In this document: positions 1 through 6,908 of the stretch, piece by piece
Numbering within the stretch: the stretch's first letter is position 1
Layout: the number at the start of each line of letters is the position of its first letter
Source of the DNA: an uncultured Succinatimonas sp.
Lineage (GTDB): Bacteria; Pseudomonadota; Gammaproteobacteria; Enterobacterales; Succinivibrionaceae
NCBI RefSeq assembly: GCF_905203285.1
Contig: NZ_CAJKVK010000088.1
Coordinates: forward strand, 1 to 7,720
Length of the DNA stretch: 7,720 nucleotides
Reading direction: 5' to 3'
The notes under the pieces: model-generated
The model's database searches: none
What the model was told of the DNA's origin: nothing
What the model saw: only the letters and a program-made list of their open reading frames with translations
Translations under genes and position numbers: made by a program

Positions 1-775
1 ACTGGCTGGAGACGGGAGGAGCGAAGCCGTCGCTTTTAGTAAATTATTTAAATACTTTTATCAATAAGAAGATACAAAAGACCGAGCTTGTTGATTATTT
101 AGATCTTGATTTTACTACTGCGACAAGCACAGCCGAATTGTCACCAAGCATCTCAAGTATTGAGGATAAAGATTTCCCGTTCTTTGCCATTTTGTATCAG
201 GCAGGCTATTTCACGATTAAAGATACCGGTTTTAATTATCTTGAAGTGGGTCTGCCCAATCTTGAGGTTAAAAAGCCTTTGCCGAAATTATCTTAAATAA
301 ACTTACATCTAAAACCGCAGCGCAAATAAGTGCTTTTTATGGTAAAAAAGTAAAAGCGGCATTGGATGCAAATGACTTTAAAGTGCTTAAAGAAGAATTT
401 AATAAAATCTTAAATGAATTTTCCTATGAAATTGTGAGTGCATTTAAAGAATACGCTTTTCGTGACGTATATAAGGTGATATTGCAGCTAATTGGCTACA
501 ACACCTATACTGAATATCAAACTGCGCTTGGCAGAAGCGATTTATGCTTTGAGGATGACGATAGGCTTTATATCTGCGAGTTTAAAGTTATCGGAAAAGC
601 AGATGACGTCAAAGTAAAGATTGAAGAGGCCAAACAGCAAATTAAGAACAAGAAATACAGTACAAGACTAACTGTCAAGGAAGTAGTGACCTTAGTCGTA
701 GTTATCGTCAATCAAAATAAAGACGATGAGCATGAACCGATGCGTGAAGTTGTCGCGATTGAAGAGTGCAGCTAG
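1..775 (+). pseudogene. AAA-ATPase-like / PD-(D/E)XK nuclease-like protein, 3' part, frameshifted
   Basis: This is the C-terminal part of a protein of the AAA-ATPase-like family that ends in a PD-(D/E)XK nuclease-like domain; the start lies before the window. One frame (3-296) reads WLETGGAKPSLLVNYL and later FFAILYQAGYFTIKDTG, both typical of the family, and stops at 294-296. The next frame continues the homology from 275 with AFAEIILNKL and runs to TAG at 773-775. Its nuclease-like core is GRSDL, then an acidic stretch, then YICEFKV (the E-x-K motif), then a QIK segment. The switch falls at a run of five A (270-274); a sixth A would restore one frame through VKKAFAEII. TTG at 362 could open a 137-residue ORF, but homology starts well upstream, so it is not a credible start. 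These genes are often multicopy in gut bacteria and their function is poorly known. A programmed -1 shift is possible but T-AAA-AAG is a poor slippery site. Confidence 0.8.
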
Positions 776-823
776 TTTTGTGCTCATTTAGTCATTTTTT
801 ACTGTTATTTATGGTTTTAACGG

Positions 824-858
824 CAAAACAAAAAGACCTCAAAAAATTTTGAGGCCTT
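824..858 (-). terminator. Intrinsic terminator of the nudJ-mnmA-hflD-purB operon
   Basis: On the minus strand, shortly after the purB stop, an 8-bp perfect stem (837-844 with 847-854, CCTCAAAA/TTTTGAGG) is followed by CTTTTTGTTTT. The loop is only two bases as drawn, so the innermost A-T pairs probably open. On the plus strand the A-rich flank would become a T-poor tail, but GCCTT follows, so it should not work well for the upstream pseudogene. Confidence 0.8.
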
Positions 859-881
859 AAGGAAGAGAATTAAGCTAAAAA

Positions 882-2249
882 TTAAATATCTTTAGCAAAG
901 GTCTTGGCACGGCCAATGTAGGTTGCAGGAGTAAGCTCGCGCAATCTTGCTTTGGCTTCTTCGGGAATTTCCAAAGAATCAACGAATTTAAGCATGGTTT
1001 CTTTATTAACTGCATGACCGCGGGTTAATTCCTTTAATTTCTCATACGGATTGGCGATACCGTAGCGGCGCATTACGGTCTGATAAGGCTCTGCCAAAAC
1101 TTCCCAGTTGTTGTTAAGTTCATCAGCGGTATGCTGAGGATTGGCCTGTAATTTGGCAATTCCCTTTAAGGTCGACTTCCAAGCCAGCAATGAATAACCG
1201 CAGGCAACGCCTAAGTTACGCAATACGGTGGAATCGGTAAGATCGCGCTGGAAGCGTGAAATAGGGAGTTTTGCAGCCAAATGGGCGAAAATCGCGTTGG
1301 CAAGGCCTAAATTGCCTTCTGAATTTTCAAAGTCAATCGGGTTGACTTTATGCGGCATGGTTGAAGAGCCGATTTCGCCTTTGACAGTTTTCTGGGTAAA
1401 GGTACCGTAAGAAATGTAGCCCCAAATGTCGCGATCAAAGTCAATAAGGATAGTGTTAAAACGCTGCAGTGCGTTAAAGAGCTCGGCAATGTAATCGTGA
1501 GGTTCGATTTGAGTGGTATAAGGATTGAAGGTAAGACCTAAGCTTTCTTCAAACTCTTTTGAAAATTGGAACCAGTCTACGTCAGGGTAAGCAGATAAGT
1601 GAGCGTTGTAATTGCCAACGGCTCCGTTTATCTTGCCCATGATTTCAACTGCGGCGATTTGATTGCGCTGACGACGCATTCTGTATACGACGTTGGCCAT
1701 TTCCTTACCTAAGGTGGTAGGAGAGGCAGGCTGGCCGTGAGTGCGGGCTAAAAGAGGTAAATCCGCGTAATTGTGAGCAAGCTCGGTGATGGCGTCAATA
1801 ACGGCATCAATTGTAGGAAGCAAAACTTCTTCACGAGCGGTTTTAAGCATCAATGCGTGAGAGTTATTGTTAATATCCTCTGAAGTGCAGGCAAAGTGAA
1901 TGAATTCACGTGCTTTGGAAATTTCAGGATTGGATGCGGTTTTATCCTTAAGGAAGTATTCAACGGCTTTTACGTCATGATTGGTTACCGCTTCGCGATC
2001 CTTAATATTTTGAGCATCTTCTTCAGAGAAGTTTTTGATAATGTCGTCAATAAAGGCGATTGTTTCAGGAGAAAAAGGTTCAACTTCCTTTATTTGCGGG
2101 CAGGCGGCAAGTTTTTTCAGCCAAGTAAGTTCTACCTGTACGCGAAAACGCATCAGTCCGTATTCTGAGAATATAGGACGCAAAGCAGCGACTTTAGACT
2201 CATAGCGGCCGTCCAAAGGGGAGATTGCGCTTAATGGGGATAATTTCAT
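882..2249 (-). CDS. purB: Adenylosuccinate lyase
   Basis: Cytosolic enzyme that removes fumarate twice in purine synthesis: from SAICAR to AICAR, and from adenylosuccinate to AMP. The product has 455 residues; the E. coli enzyme has 456. The fumarase/aspartase superfamily signature GSSTMPHKVNP lies at 294-304 and carries the catalytic serine (Ser295 in E. coli numbering, Ser295 here). The general acid histidine is His171 in ARTHGQPASPTT. The N-terminal SPLDGRY and the segment RDLTDSTVLRNLG are also typical of the E. coli-type PurB. The ATG is preceded by GAGG (2255-2258) five bases upstream. It is the last gene of its operon, 11 bp after hflD, with a terminator just beyond. No PurR-like operator was recognised. 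Identification is firm. Confidence 0.98.
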   Translation of the reverse strand: MKLSPLSAISPLDGRYESKVAALRPIFSEYGLMRFRVQVELTWLKKLAACPQIKEVEPFSPETIAFIDDIIKNFSEEDAQNIKDREAVTNHDVKAVEYFLKDKTASNPEISKAREFIHFACTSEDINNNSHALMLKTAREEVLLPTIDAVIDAITELAHNYADLPLLARTHGQPASPTTLGKEMANVVYRMRRQRNQIAAVEIMGKINGAVGNYNAHLSAYPDVDWFQFSKEFEESLGLTFNPYTTQIEPHDYIAELFNALQRFNTILIDFDRDIWGYISYGTFTQKTVKGEIGSSTMPHKVNPIDFENSEGNLGLANAIFAHLAAKLPISRFQRDLTDSTVLRNLGVACGYSLLAWKSTLKGIAKLQANPQHTADELNNNWEVLAEPYQTVMRRYGIANPYEKLKELTRGHAVNKETMLKFVDSLEIPEEAKARLRELTPATYIGRAKTFAKDI

Positions 2250-2260
2250 AGATACCTCGA

Positions 2261-2926
2261 TTAATTAATACCGTTTGACGATGCACCTTGACGGGCGTAT
2301 TCGATGATTGCCTTGCGGCGGAAAATGAAAAAGCGTCTTCTGCCTCCGACCTGGCGCCATAAGACAATAGCGCGGATGGCGGCAAGCAGCAGCGCACGAA
2401 TCAGTTCCTGATTATCAATACGCTGTAAATATTCTTCTTCGCCGAAAATAATAAGTTTAGGGAAATTAGGGCTTATTATTGAAGAGTAAAGATCGGCAAA
2501 CATTTTAATGCATGCTTGATCCATGACAACTGACGGATCGGCGTTTTCATATTCTGGATGCAGTGTAAGCACTTGTGATCTTACTTCATCGATTTGACTG
2601 CCGAGACGATTGAAAATTTCGGCGTTTTTCTCGATCGCAAGTTCAAGGCTTATAAGTTTAAATGCGGTTTTGGTTATTTCCAGAGTTTGTGCTGATTTTT
2701 CTGCACCGTTACCGCCAAGAGAAGAAACGATTTGACGGAATCCGACCAATAATTTGGACGGATGATAAATATCTTCACAGGTTTGCGGATTGGTAACGAT
2801 TATGCCGCGCAGCACTGCAGCTGCCGCGTGCTGATCAACGTATCCTGATCGGGCAACGCGCTGAATCTGCGTGCAAGACTGAAACAAAGCAGCAAGAGCA
2901 AGAGTTTCGTCTTTAATATTGGCCAT
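2261..2926 (-). CDS. hflD: HflD-like protein (high frequency lysogenization protein D)
   Basis: HflD is a peripheral inner-membrane protein of gammaproteobacteria. In E. coli it binds the lambda CII activator and lowers lysogenization; its normal cellular role is unknown. The product has 221 residues against 213 in E. coli. The family is visible in the N-terminal TLALAALFQSCTQIQRVA (E. coli has TLALAGICQSARLVQQLA), in the ISP segment of the middle, and best in the C-terminal RALLLAAIRAIVLWRQVGG, close to E. coli RATLLAGIRAAVLWHQVGG. It has no signal peptide or clear membrane span and is predicted to be helical. The start is supported by AAGGAG six bases upstream. It lies between mnmA and purB, as in E. 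coli, which supports orthology. Confidence 0.93.
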   Translation of the reverse strand: MANIKDETLALAALFQSCTQIQRVARSGYVDQHAAAAVLRGIIVTNPQTCEDIYHPSKLLVGFRQIVSSLGGNGAEKSAQTLEITKTAFKLISLELAIEKNAEIFNRLGSQIDEVRSQVLTLHPEYENADPSVVMDQACIKMFADLYSSIISPNFPKLIIFGEEEYLQRIDNQELIRALLLAAIRAIVLWRQVGGRRRFFIFRRKAIIEYARQGASSNGIN

Positions 2927-2928
2927 GT

Positions 2929-4053
2929 TTACTCCTTAATTGCTGTGTTGATAATAGCGCCGCCTAAGCATTCAGAGCCTTGATAGAAAACAACGGACTG
3001 ACCCGGAGCTACAGCTGCAACCTTGTTGTCAAAAAGTACTTTTAATTCATTACCTTCACGGTATACGGTACAGTTTACATCAGGCTGACGGTAACGGATT
3101 TTACAGGTGCACTTAAACGGCATTTGCGGCGCTTTAACAAGCCAGGTTTCGTTTTGTGCCATAAGTCCAGTTGAATAAAGAGCCGGATGGTTATGTCCCT
3201 GGGCAATGATAAGGGCATTGTTTTTGATGTCTTTATCGACTACATACCAAGGCTCTCCGGAGCCGTCTTTACTTCCGCCTATGTGCAGTCCTTTTCTTTG
3301 GCCTATAGTGGCAAACATCAATCCGTCATGTTCTCCGACTACTTGTCCGTCAACGGTAATGATAGGACCGCTATGGGCCGGCAGATAATGCTGTAAAAAC
3401 TCATGAAAACGCTTTTCGCCGATAAAGCAAATTCCTGTAGAGTCTTTTTTCCTTGCCGTGACAAGTCCCCGCTCTTCTGCCATTAAACGCACCTGCGGCT
3501 TTTCTATGGCGCCGACGGGGAAAAGAACTTTATGCAGGACATTTGGTCCTATTGCATGCAAAAAGTAAGTTTGATCTTTATTTTTATCAACAGATCTTAA
3601 TAAATGGGCCGCAAGAGGATCGTTAAAGCTTCTTTGCGCATAGTGACCCGTCGCGATAAAATCCGCATGCAGATCGGTTAAGGCATAATCGAAAAAGGCT
3701 TTAAATTTGATTTCCTTGTTGCATAAAATATCAGGATTAGGAGTACGTCCTGCCTGATATTCGCTTAAGAAGTTTTCAAAGACCCGATCCCAGTATTCGG
3801 CTGCAAAATTTATGGTTTTAAGCTCTATTCCGAGCTTGTCGCAGACTTTTTGGGCGTCTTCACGATCGGCTGCAGCCGCGCAGACGGTATCAGTGTCGTC
3901 CTCTTCCCAATTTTTCATGAATAAAGCGGTAACTTTCAGTCCGTTTTCTTTTAGTAAAGCGGCAGAAAGAGAAGAGTCAACGCCGCCTGACAGACCGATT
4001 ACGACATGAGCGCCTTGCAGTTCTTTATAAGGAATAGTCGGATCAAATTCCAT
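2929..4053 (-). CDS. mnmA: tRNA-specific 2-thiouridylase
   Basis: MnmA activates U34 of the tRNAs for Lys, Glu and Gln with ATP and inserts sulfur received through the Tus relay (TusE) to make 2-thiouridine. The product has 374 residues; E. coli has 368. The N-type ATP pyrophosphatase P-loop is GLSGGVDSS (20-28). The two catalytic cysteines are Cys111 in NPDILCNKEIKF and Cys209 in DSTGICFIGEKRF, matching Cys102 and Cys199 of E. coli; the conserved Asp108 is present. FATIGQRKGL (247-256) and the C-terminal beta domain are intact. The N-terminus is about nine residues longer than in E. coli. ATG lies three bases after the nudJ stop with only a weak GGTG upstream, so initiation probably depends on coupling to nudJ translation. 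Confidence 0.97.
   Translation of the reverse strand: MEFDPTIPYKELQGAHVVIGLSGGVDSSLSAALLKENGLKVTALFMKNWEEDDTDTVCAAAADREDAQKVCDKLGIELKTINFAAEYWDRVFENFLSEYQAGRTPNPDILCNKEIKFKAFFDYALTDLHADFIATGHYAQRSFNDPLAAHLLRSVDKNKDQTYFLHAIGPNVLHKVLFPVGAIEKPQVRLMAEERGLVTARKKDSTGICFIGEKRFHEFLQHYLPAHSGPIITVDGQVVGEHDGLMFATIGQRKGLHIGGSKDGSGEPWYVVDKDIKNNALIIAQGHNHPALYSTGLMAQNETWLVKAPQMPFKCTCKIRYRQPDVNCTVYREGNELKVLFDNKVAAVAPGQSVVFYQGSECLGGAIINTAIKE
2932..2937 (-). promoter_or_regulatory. hflD ribosome binding site formed by the last codons of mnmA
   Basis: The last two sense codons of mnmA (AAG GAG, coding Lys-Glu) make a near-perfect Shine-Dalgarno sequence. It is followed by the mnmA stop TAA, two bases and the hflD ATG. 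The C-terminus of MnmA is therefore partly fixed by the initiation signal of the next gene, and the two genes are probably translationally coupled. Confidence 0.85.
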
Positions 4054-4056
4054 AAA

Positions 4057-4518
4057 TTAAGGCACCACTTTTTCAATAAGAGATAAGGGGAATGCTTGAT
4101 GATTGAGATAATCATTCATGCATAAGCCAACAAGACGGGTTCTCCATGCTTCTTTTTGATTGAATATTTCTTCTTTAGTATAAAAGCGTACGGCAAGGAT
4201 CTCCCCATCAGGATCGTGAGGTTTAAAGGTTTCAGGCACTTGTTTTAATGTAGCTGAAAAACAGAAACGGTAAATGGTTTCATAATCTTTTACGTAATCA
4301 TAAATACCGGTAAGTGCCTTAAGTTCAATTTCACATCCGGTTTCTTCATAGCCTTCGCGAAGAGCGGCTTCAATAATACCTTCCTTTGCGTCAATATGAC
4401 CTGAAGGCATACCGAATACCGTAGCCCCGAATTCGTTTTTTTCTTCTACCATCAAAAAACGGCCTTCGTGTTCAATAATTAAAGCAACGGTTGTAAAAGG
4501 CTTAAAACGTTCTGACAT
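4057..4518 (-). CDS. nudJ: Nudix hydrolase NudJ-like (phosphatase NudJ)
   Basis: Nudix hydrolase matching NudJ (YmfB), which in E. coli hydrolyses HMP-PP, thiamine pyrophosphate and some nucleoside triphosphates. The Nudix box G-x5-E-x7-RE-U-x-EE-x-G-U is complete: it starts at GHIDAKEG, continues through IIEAALRE and ends YEETGC. Those Glu residues bind Mg2+. The start at 4518 gives 153 residues, equal to E. coli NudJ, and begins MSERFKPFTTVA, where E. coli has MFKPHVTVA. An in-frame TTG at 4539 would add seven residues, but those codons contain the AGGAGA ribosome binding site, so the ATG is preferred. It is the first gene of the nudJ-mnmA-hflD-purB operon. Substrate is inferred from synteny and length only. 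Confidence 0.92.
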   Translation of the reverse strand: MSERFKPFTTVALIIEHEGRFLMVEEKNEFGATVFGMPSGHIDAKEGIIEAALREGYEETGCEIELKALTGIYDYVKDYETIYRFCFSATLKQVPETFKPHDPDGEILAVRFYTKEEIFNQKEAWRTRLVGLCMNDYLNHQAFPLSLIEKVVP

Positions 4519-4527
4519 CTTAAATTT

Positions 4528-4533
4528 TCTCCT
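4528..4533 (-). promoter_or_regulatory. nudJ ribosome binding site
   Basis: AGGAGA on the minus strand, nine bases before the ATG at 4518. It decides the start, because the alternative TTG at 4539 would place this site inside the coding region. Confidence 0.7.
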
Positions 4534-4547
4534 AAACAAGCTATTTT

Positions 4548-4553
4548 AATATA
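4548..4553 (-). promoter_or_regulatory. Possible -10 element for the nudJ operon
   Basis: TATATT on the minus strand, about 30 bases before the nudJ ATG, in an AT-rich stretch. No convincing -35 box stands at the right distance; only a T-rich run is found there. This is a candidate based on position and composition only. Confidence 0.3.
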
Positions 4554-4707
4554 TCTTGGGGATAAATAGTAAAAAACATCTTTAGTCAGAGGAAAACGCT
4601 GCTATCAGGAGTACTACGGAATTTTTGCAATGATAAAACACGGATATGTTTGCAATTGAATCAATATGGCGTAAAAGCAAGATTTTCGTGCTCAATCTCT
4701 TTGCTTT

Positions 4708-4716
4708 TGTTAAAAT
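4708..4716 (+). promoter_or_regulatory. Possible extended -10 promoter of icd
   Basis: TGTTAAAAT fits an extended -10 element (TGN plus TAAAAT). It would start transcription near 4723, about 20 bases before the icd ATG, leaving a short leader with the GAGGAG ribosome binding site (4731-4736). The -35 region is poor. Further upstream the 226-bp intergenic region holds a repeated TTTGCAAT (4624-4631 and 4649-4656) and otherwise nothing recognised. Confidence 0.35.
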
Positions 4717-4744
4717 TCCTCTAGTTTTTTGAGGAGTTTTTAAT

Positions 4745-6001
4745 ATGACCTTTAAGTCGCAAGTCGTTGTTCCTGCTGACGGAAAACAAATTACAGCAGA
4801 TGCAAACGGAAAGCTTACCGTTCCTAATAATCCTATTATTCCTTTTATTCGCGGCGACGGTATCGGTGCCGACATTTCTCCGGTGATGCGTAAAGTAATA
4901 GATGCTGCAGTACAAAAAGCTTATTCCGGCCAGAAGAAAATTGCATGGATGGAGATTTTTGCCGGCGGAAGAAGTACTGAAGTTTATGGTGAAAATGTAT
5001 GGCTGCCTGATGAAACTTTAGATTTTATTAAAGACTACCATGTTGCCATCAAAGGTCCTTTGACTACCCCGGTAGGCGGCGGGATCCGTTCTTTAAACGT
5101 AACTTTACGTCAGACCCTTGATTTATATATTTGTCTGCGTCCTGTTCGCTATTTTAAAGGCGTGCCCAGTCCCGTAAAGCATCCTGAGCTTACTGATACG
5201 GTAATTTTCCGTGAGAATGCCGAGGATATCTATGCCGGAATTGAGTGGGAAGCCGATTCAGAGGGAGCAAAGAAGCTGATAGATTTCCTGGAAAACGAAA
5301 TGGGAATTAAGAAAATACGTTTTACCGAACATTGCGGTATCGGCGTAAAACCCATGTCAAAAGCAGGAACCGAGCGTTTGATCCGTGCTGCTATCGAGTA
5401 CGCTATCGATCATGATCGTAAGAGCGTAACCATCGTTCATAAAGGCAATATCATGAAATTTACCGAAGGTGCCTTTAAGAAATGGGGTTATGAGTTAGCG
5501 GCAAAAGAGTTTGGTGCTGTAGCTGATGAAAAGGGCAAAGTTTCTTTCACCAACCCTAAGACCGGTAATAAGATTGTTGTAAAAGACGTTATTGCCGATG
5601 CTTTCTTACAGAATATTCTGTTATATCCGGCTGATTATGATGTAGTCGCAGCCATGAATTTAAACGGCGACTATATTTCCGATGCTCTTGCCGCTCAGGT
5701 TGGCGGTATCGGTATTGCACCGGGTGCAAACATCGGTACCGGCGTAGCTATTTTCGAGGCTACTCACGGTACTGCTCCTACTATTGCCGGAAAAGGTCTT
5801 GCAAACCCCGGATCTATAATATTGTCAGCTGAAATGATGCTGCGTTATTTAGGTTGGGATGAGGCTGCCGATCTGGTAATTAAGGGAATGGAAGAAGCCA
5901 TCGCCGGTAAGAGGGTAACTGCAGATTTTGCTGCGCAGATGGAAGGCGCTGTTCAAGTTACCACTCAAGAATTCGGAGATGAAATAATTTCCAAGATGTA
6001 A
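4745..6001 (+). CDS. icd: Isocitrate dehydrogenase, E. coli Icd type, probably NAD-dependent
   Basis: Oxidatively decarboxylates isocitrate to 2-oxoglutarate in the TCA cycle, supplying glutamate synthesis. The product has 418 residues (E. coli 416) and aligns end to end. Substrate residues are intact: Ser116, Asn118, Arg122, Arg132, Arg156, Tyr163, Lys233, Asp285, Asp309 and Asp313. Ser116 in GGGIRSLN equals the AceK phosphorylation site Ser113. The cofactor pocket differs. The E. coli residues that hold the NADP 2'-phosphate or shape its site (Arg292, Lys344, Tyr345, Val351, Tyr391, Arg395) are here Tyr294, Thr346, Ile347, Ala353, Ala393 and Ala397. Ile, Ala and Met204 (Cys201 in E. coli) match known NAD-type changes; the acidic residue usual at 344 in NAD enzymes is Thr. 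NAD preference is an inference. GAGGAG lies eight bases before the ATG. It is monocistronic and ends at a terminator. Confidence 0.97.
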   Translation: MTFKSQVVVPADGKQITADANGKLTVPNNPIIPFIRGDGIGADISPVMRKVIDAAVQKAYSGQKKIAWMEIFAGGRSTEVYGENVWLPDETLDFIKDYHVAIKGPLTTPVGGGIRSLNVTLRQTLDLYICLRPVRYFKGVPSPVKHPELTDTVIFRENAEDIYAGIEWEADSEGAKKLIDFLENEMGIKKIRFTEHCGIGVKPMSKAGTERLIRAAIEYAIDHDRKSVTIVHKGNIMKFTEGAFKKWGYELAAKEFGAVADEKGKVSFTNPKTGNKIVVKDVIADAFLQNILLYPADYDVVAAMNLNGDYISDALAAQVGGIGIAPGANIGTGVAIFEATHGTAPTIAGKGLANPGSIILSAEMMLRYLGWDEAADLVIKGMEEAIAGKRVTADFAAQMEGAVQVTTQEFGDEIISKM

Positions 6002-6024
6002 ATTATCCGATTAACTTTTAATTG

Positions 6025-6069
6025 AAAAATCCTCCAATCTTTTGATTATTTGAATGGAGGATTTTTTTT
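6025..6069. terminator. Bidirectional intrinsic terminator between icd and the acetyltransferase gene
   Basis: A perfect 12-bp stem (6025-6036 with 6055-6066, core ATCCTCCA/TGGAGGAT) encloses an 18-base loop. The plus strand ends in eight T (6062-6069), and the minus strand ends in five T from the A run at 6025-6029. It therefore suits both convergent genes. Its T run overlaps the acetyltransferase stop codon (6068-6070). Confidence 0.88.
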
Positions 6070-6565
6070 AGTTTTTGATTGCCAAAACTTTTTGCGTAAA
6101 AATAAAGCCGTTTCCGATATCAAAGTTCACGATACGAACTTCTTTCATGCCCATTTTTTCGTAAAATTTTAGACCTTGGTTATGATGATTGATATTAAGT
6201 TCTATATCACAAGGTTCGGGATGTTCATTTGAGATTTCTTGAAGCAATGCTTTAAAAAATGCAGAGCCCAGTCCTTTTTTCTGATCATCGGGATTTACGA
6301 AGATTTTCTGTAAATGGAATAAATCAGGACCTTCTTTGGTGAAAGAGCCGTATGCACAATCTTTTCCGTCAAGAGAAGCAATCAAAAATACTTGTTTACT
6401 TTGCTCACTGTCGGCTAAAGTTTGCTGAGCATATAAAAAATCTTCCAGATAATCGATTTGCTCTGTAGTTAAATTGTTTTGATAAGAAGTAGGGATAGTT
6501 ACGGAGGCAAGGTCGCGAATTTTAAATATTTCACTAAAATCCGCTTTGCGTACGCTTATAGTCAT
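6068..6565 (-). CDS. GNAT family N-acetyltransferase
   Basis: Predicted cytosolic acetyltransferase that moves an acetyl group from acetyl-CoA to an amine; substrate unknown. It has 165 residues, usual for a single GNAT domain. Motif A is HLQKIFVNPDDQKKGLGSAF (84-103), where Q95-K-K-G98-L-G100 is the acetyl-CoA pyrophosphate loop. Motif B follows as the ELNINHHNQGLKFYEKMGMK segment (122-141), with the Tyr that often acts as general acid at position 135. The N-terminal IRDLASVTIPTSYQNNLT resembles GNAT proteins in which this region forms the substrate side. AAAGGAGA lies five bases before the ATG. It converges on icd and shares its terminator. Neighbours give no hint of the substrate. Confidence 0.9.
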   Translation of the reverse strand: MTISVRKADFSEIFKIRDLASVTIPTSYQNNLTTEQIDYLEDFLYAQQTLADSEQSKQVFLIASLDGKDCAYGSFTKEGPDLFHLQKIFVNPDDQKKGLGSAFFKALLQEISNEHPEPCDIELNINHHNQGLKFYEKMGMKEVRIVNFDIGNGFIFTQKVLAIKN

Positions 6566-6681
6566 ATTCGTCTCCTTTAGTTCTTTGAAGGTAATACAGC
6601 ATAGAACTAGAGGAAAAGCACCGATCTATGTCGCAAAAAAGAAAATTTTTTTTTGTAAAGAAATAGTGTTTTTGATTGATT
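6566..6681. other. Upstream region of the acetyltransferase gene, no gene seen
   Basis: This stretch holds the ribosome binding site of the acetyltransferase gene (6571-6578) and long A and T runs near 6636-6654. No ORF with family resemblance and no convincing promoter was seen. Confidence 0.6.
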
Positions 6682-6908
6682 CTAATTTTTGAACGGAAAT
6701 TTCTGTACAGAGCATAATTAACTTGTCATCTAAACCTTGTTTTAGCATTTTTTGGTAATTTGGATTATTTTTCTTTTAGTTTCTCCATCATGAGCTATTT
6801 GTTTGTTTTCTTCTATTCCGTCACTTTTAAGTCAAGCACAATCCATCTCGTGAGGTTCATGGCCCTCAACTTTGAGCATTTCCTAACGATTGTGTACAAA
6901 CATTTTTA
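6682..6908 (-). pseudogene. Degenerate 3' copy of an Rpn-type PD-(D/E)XK nuclease gene
   Basis: A second, decayed copy of the gene end found at 7064-7278. The clear match starts at 6694 and continues to about 6908; similarity at 6682-6693 is weak. Read on the minus strand in the frame of the better copy it gives KMFVHNR, a TAG stop, EMLKVEGHEPHEMDCA, a TGA stop, then LKSDGIEENKQIAHDG. One A is then missing from a poly-A run, and after it MLKQGLDDKLIMLCTEIS is identical to the other copy. Two stops and a frameshift make it non-functional as a protein. The family is known as recombination-promoting nucleases or putative transposases; this piece covers only the charged C-terminal tail, not the nuclease core. 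Confidence 0.82.

Noticed and set aside
270..276. Programmed -1 frameshift site in the ATPase-like gene
   Set aside because: The heptamer T-AAA-AAG does not allow good re-pairing of the P-site tRNA, and no downstream stimulatory structure was seen; kept only as an alternative to mutation.
106..300. 64-residue ORF on the plus strand
   Set aside because: It overlaps the frame at 3-296 that carries clear family homology; its own translation shows no family resemblance.
362..775. A separate 137-residue protein starting at TTG 362
   Set aside because: Homology in the same frame continues upstream to 275 and joins the previous frame, so this is the end of a longer broken gene.
4519..4539. Longer NudJ starting at TTG 4539
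   Set aside because: The added codons contain the AGGAGA ribosome binding site, and the ATG at 4518 gives exactly the E. coli length.
4650..4664. FNR-like operator upstream of icd
   Set aside because: Only the right half-site ATCAA fits; the left half is TGCAA at the required spacing, too far from TTGAT.
4717..4735. Hairpin TCCTC/GAGGA that could hide the icd ribosome binding site
   Set aside because: The stem is only five pairs with a nine-base T-rich loop, too weak to argue for a regulatory switch.
4582..4915. Minus-strand ORFs of 97 and 64 residues near the icd start
   Set aside because: They overlap the 5' end of icd or its promoter region in other frames and show no domain.
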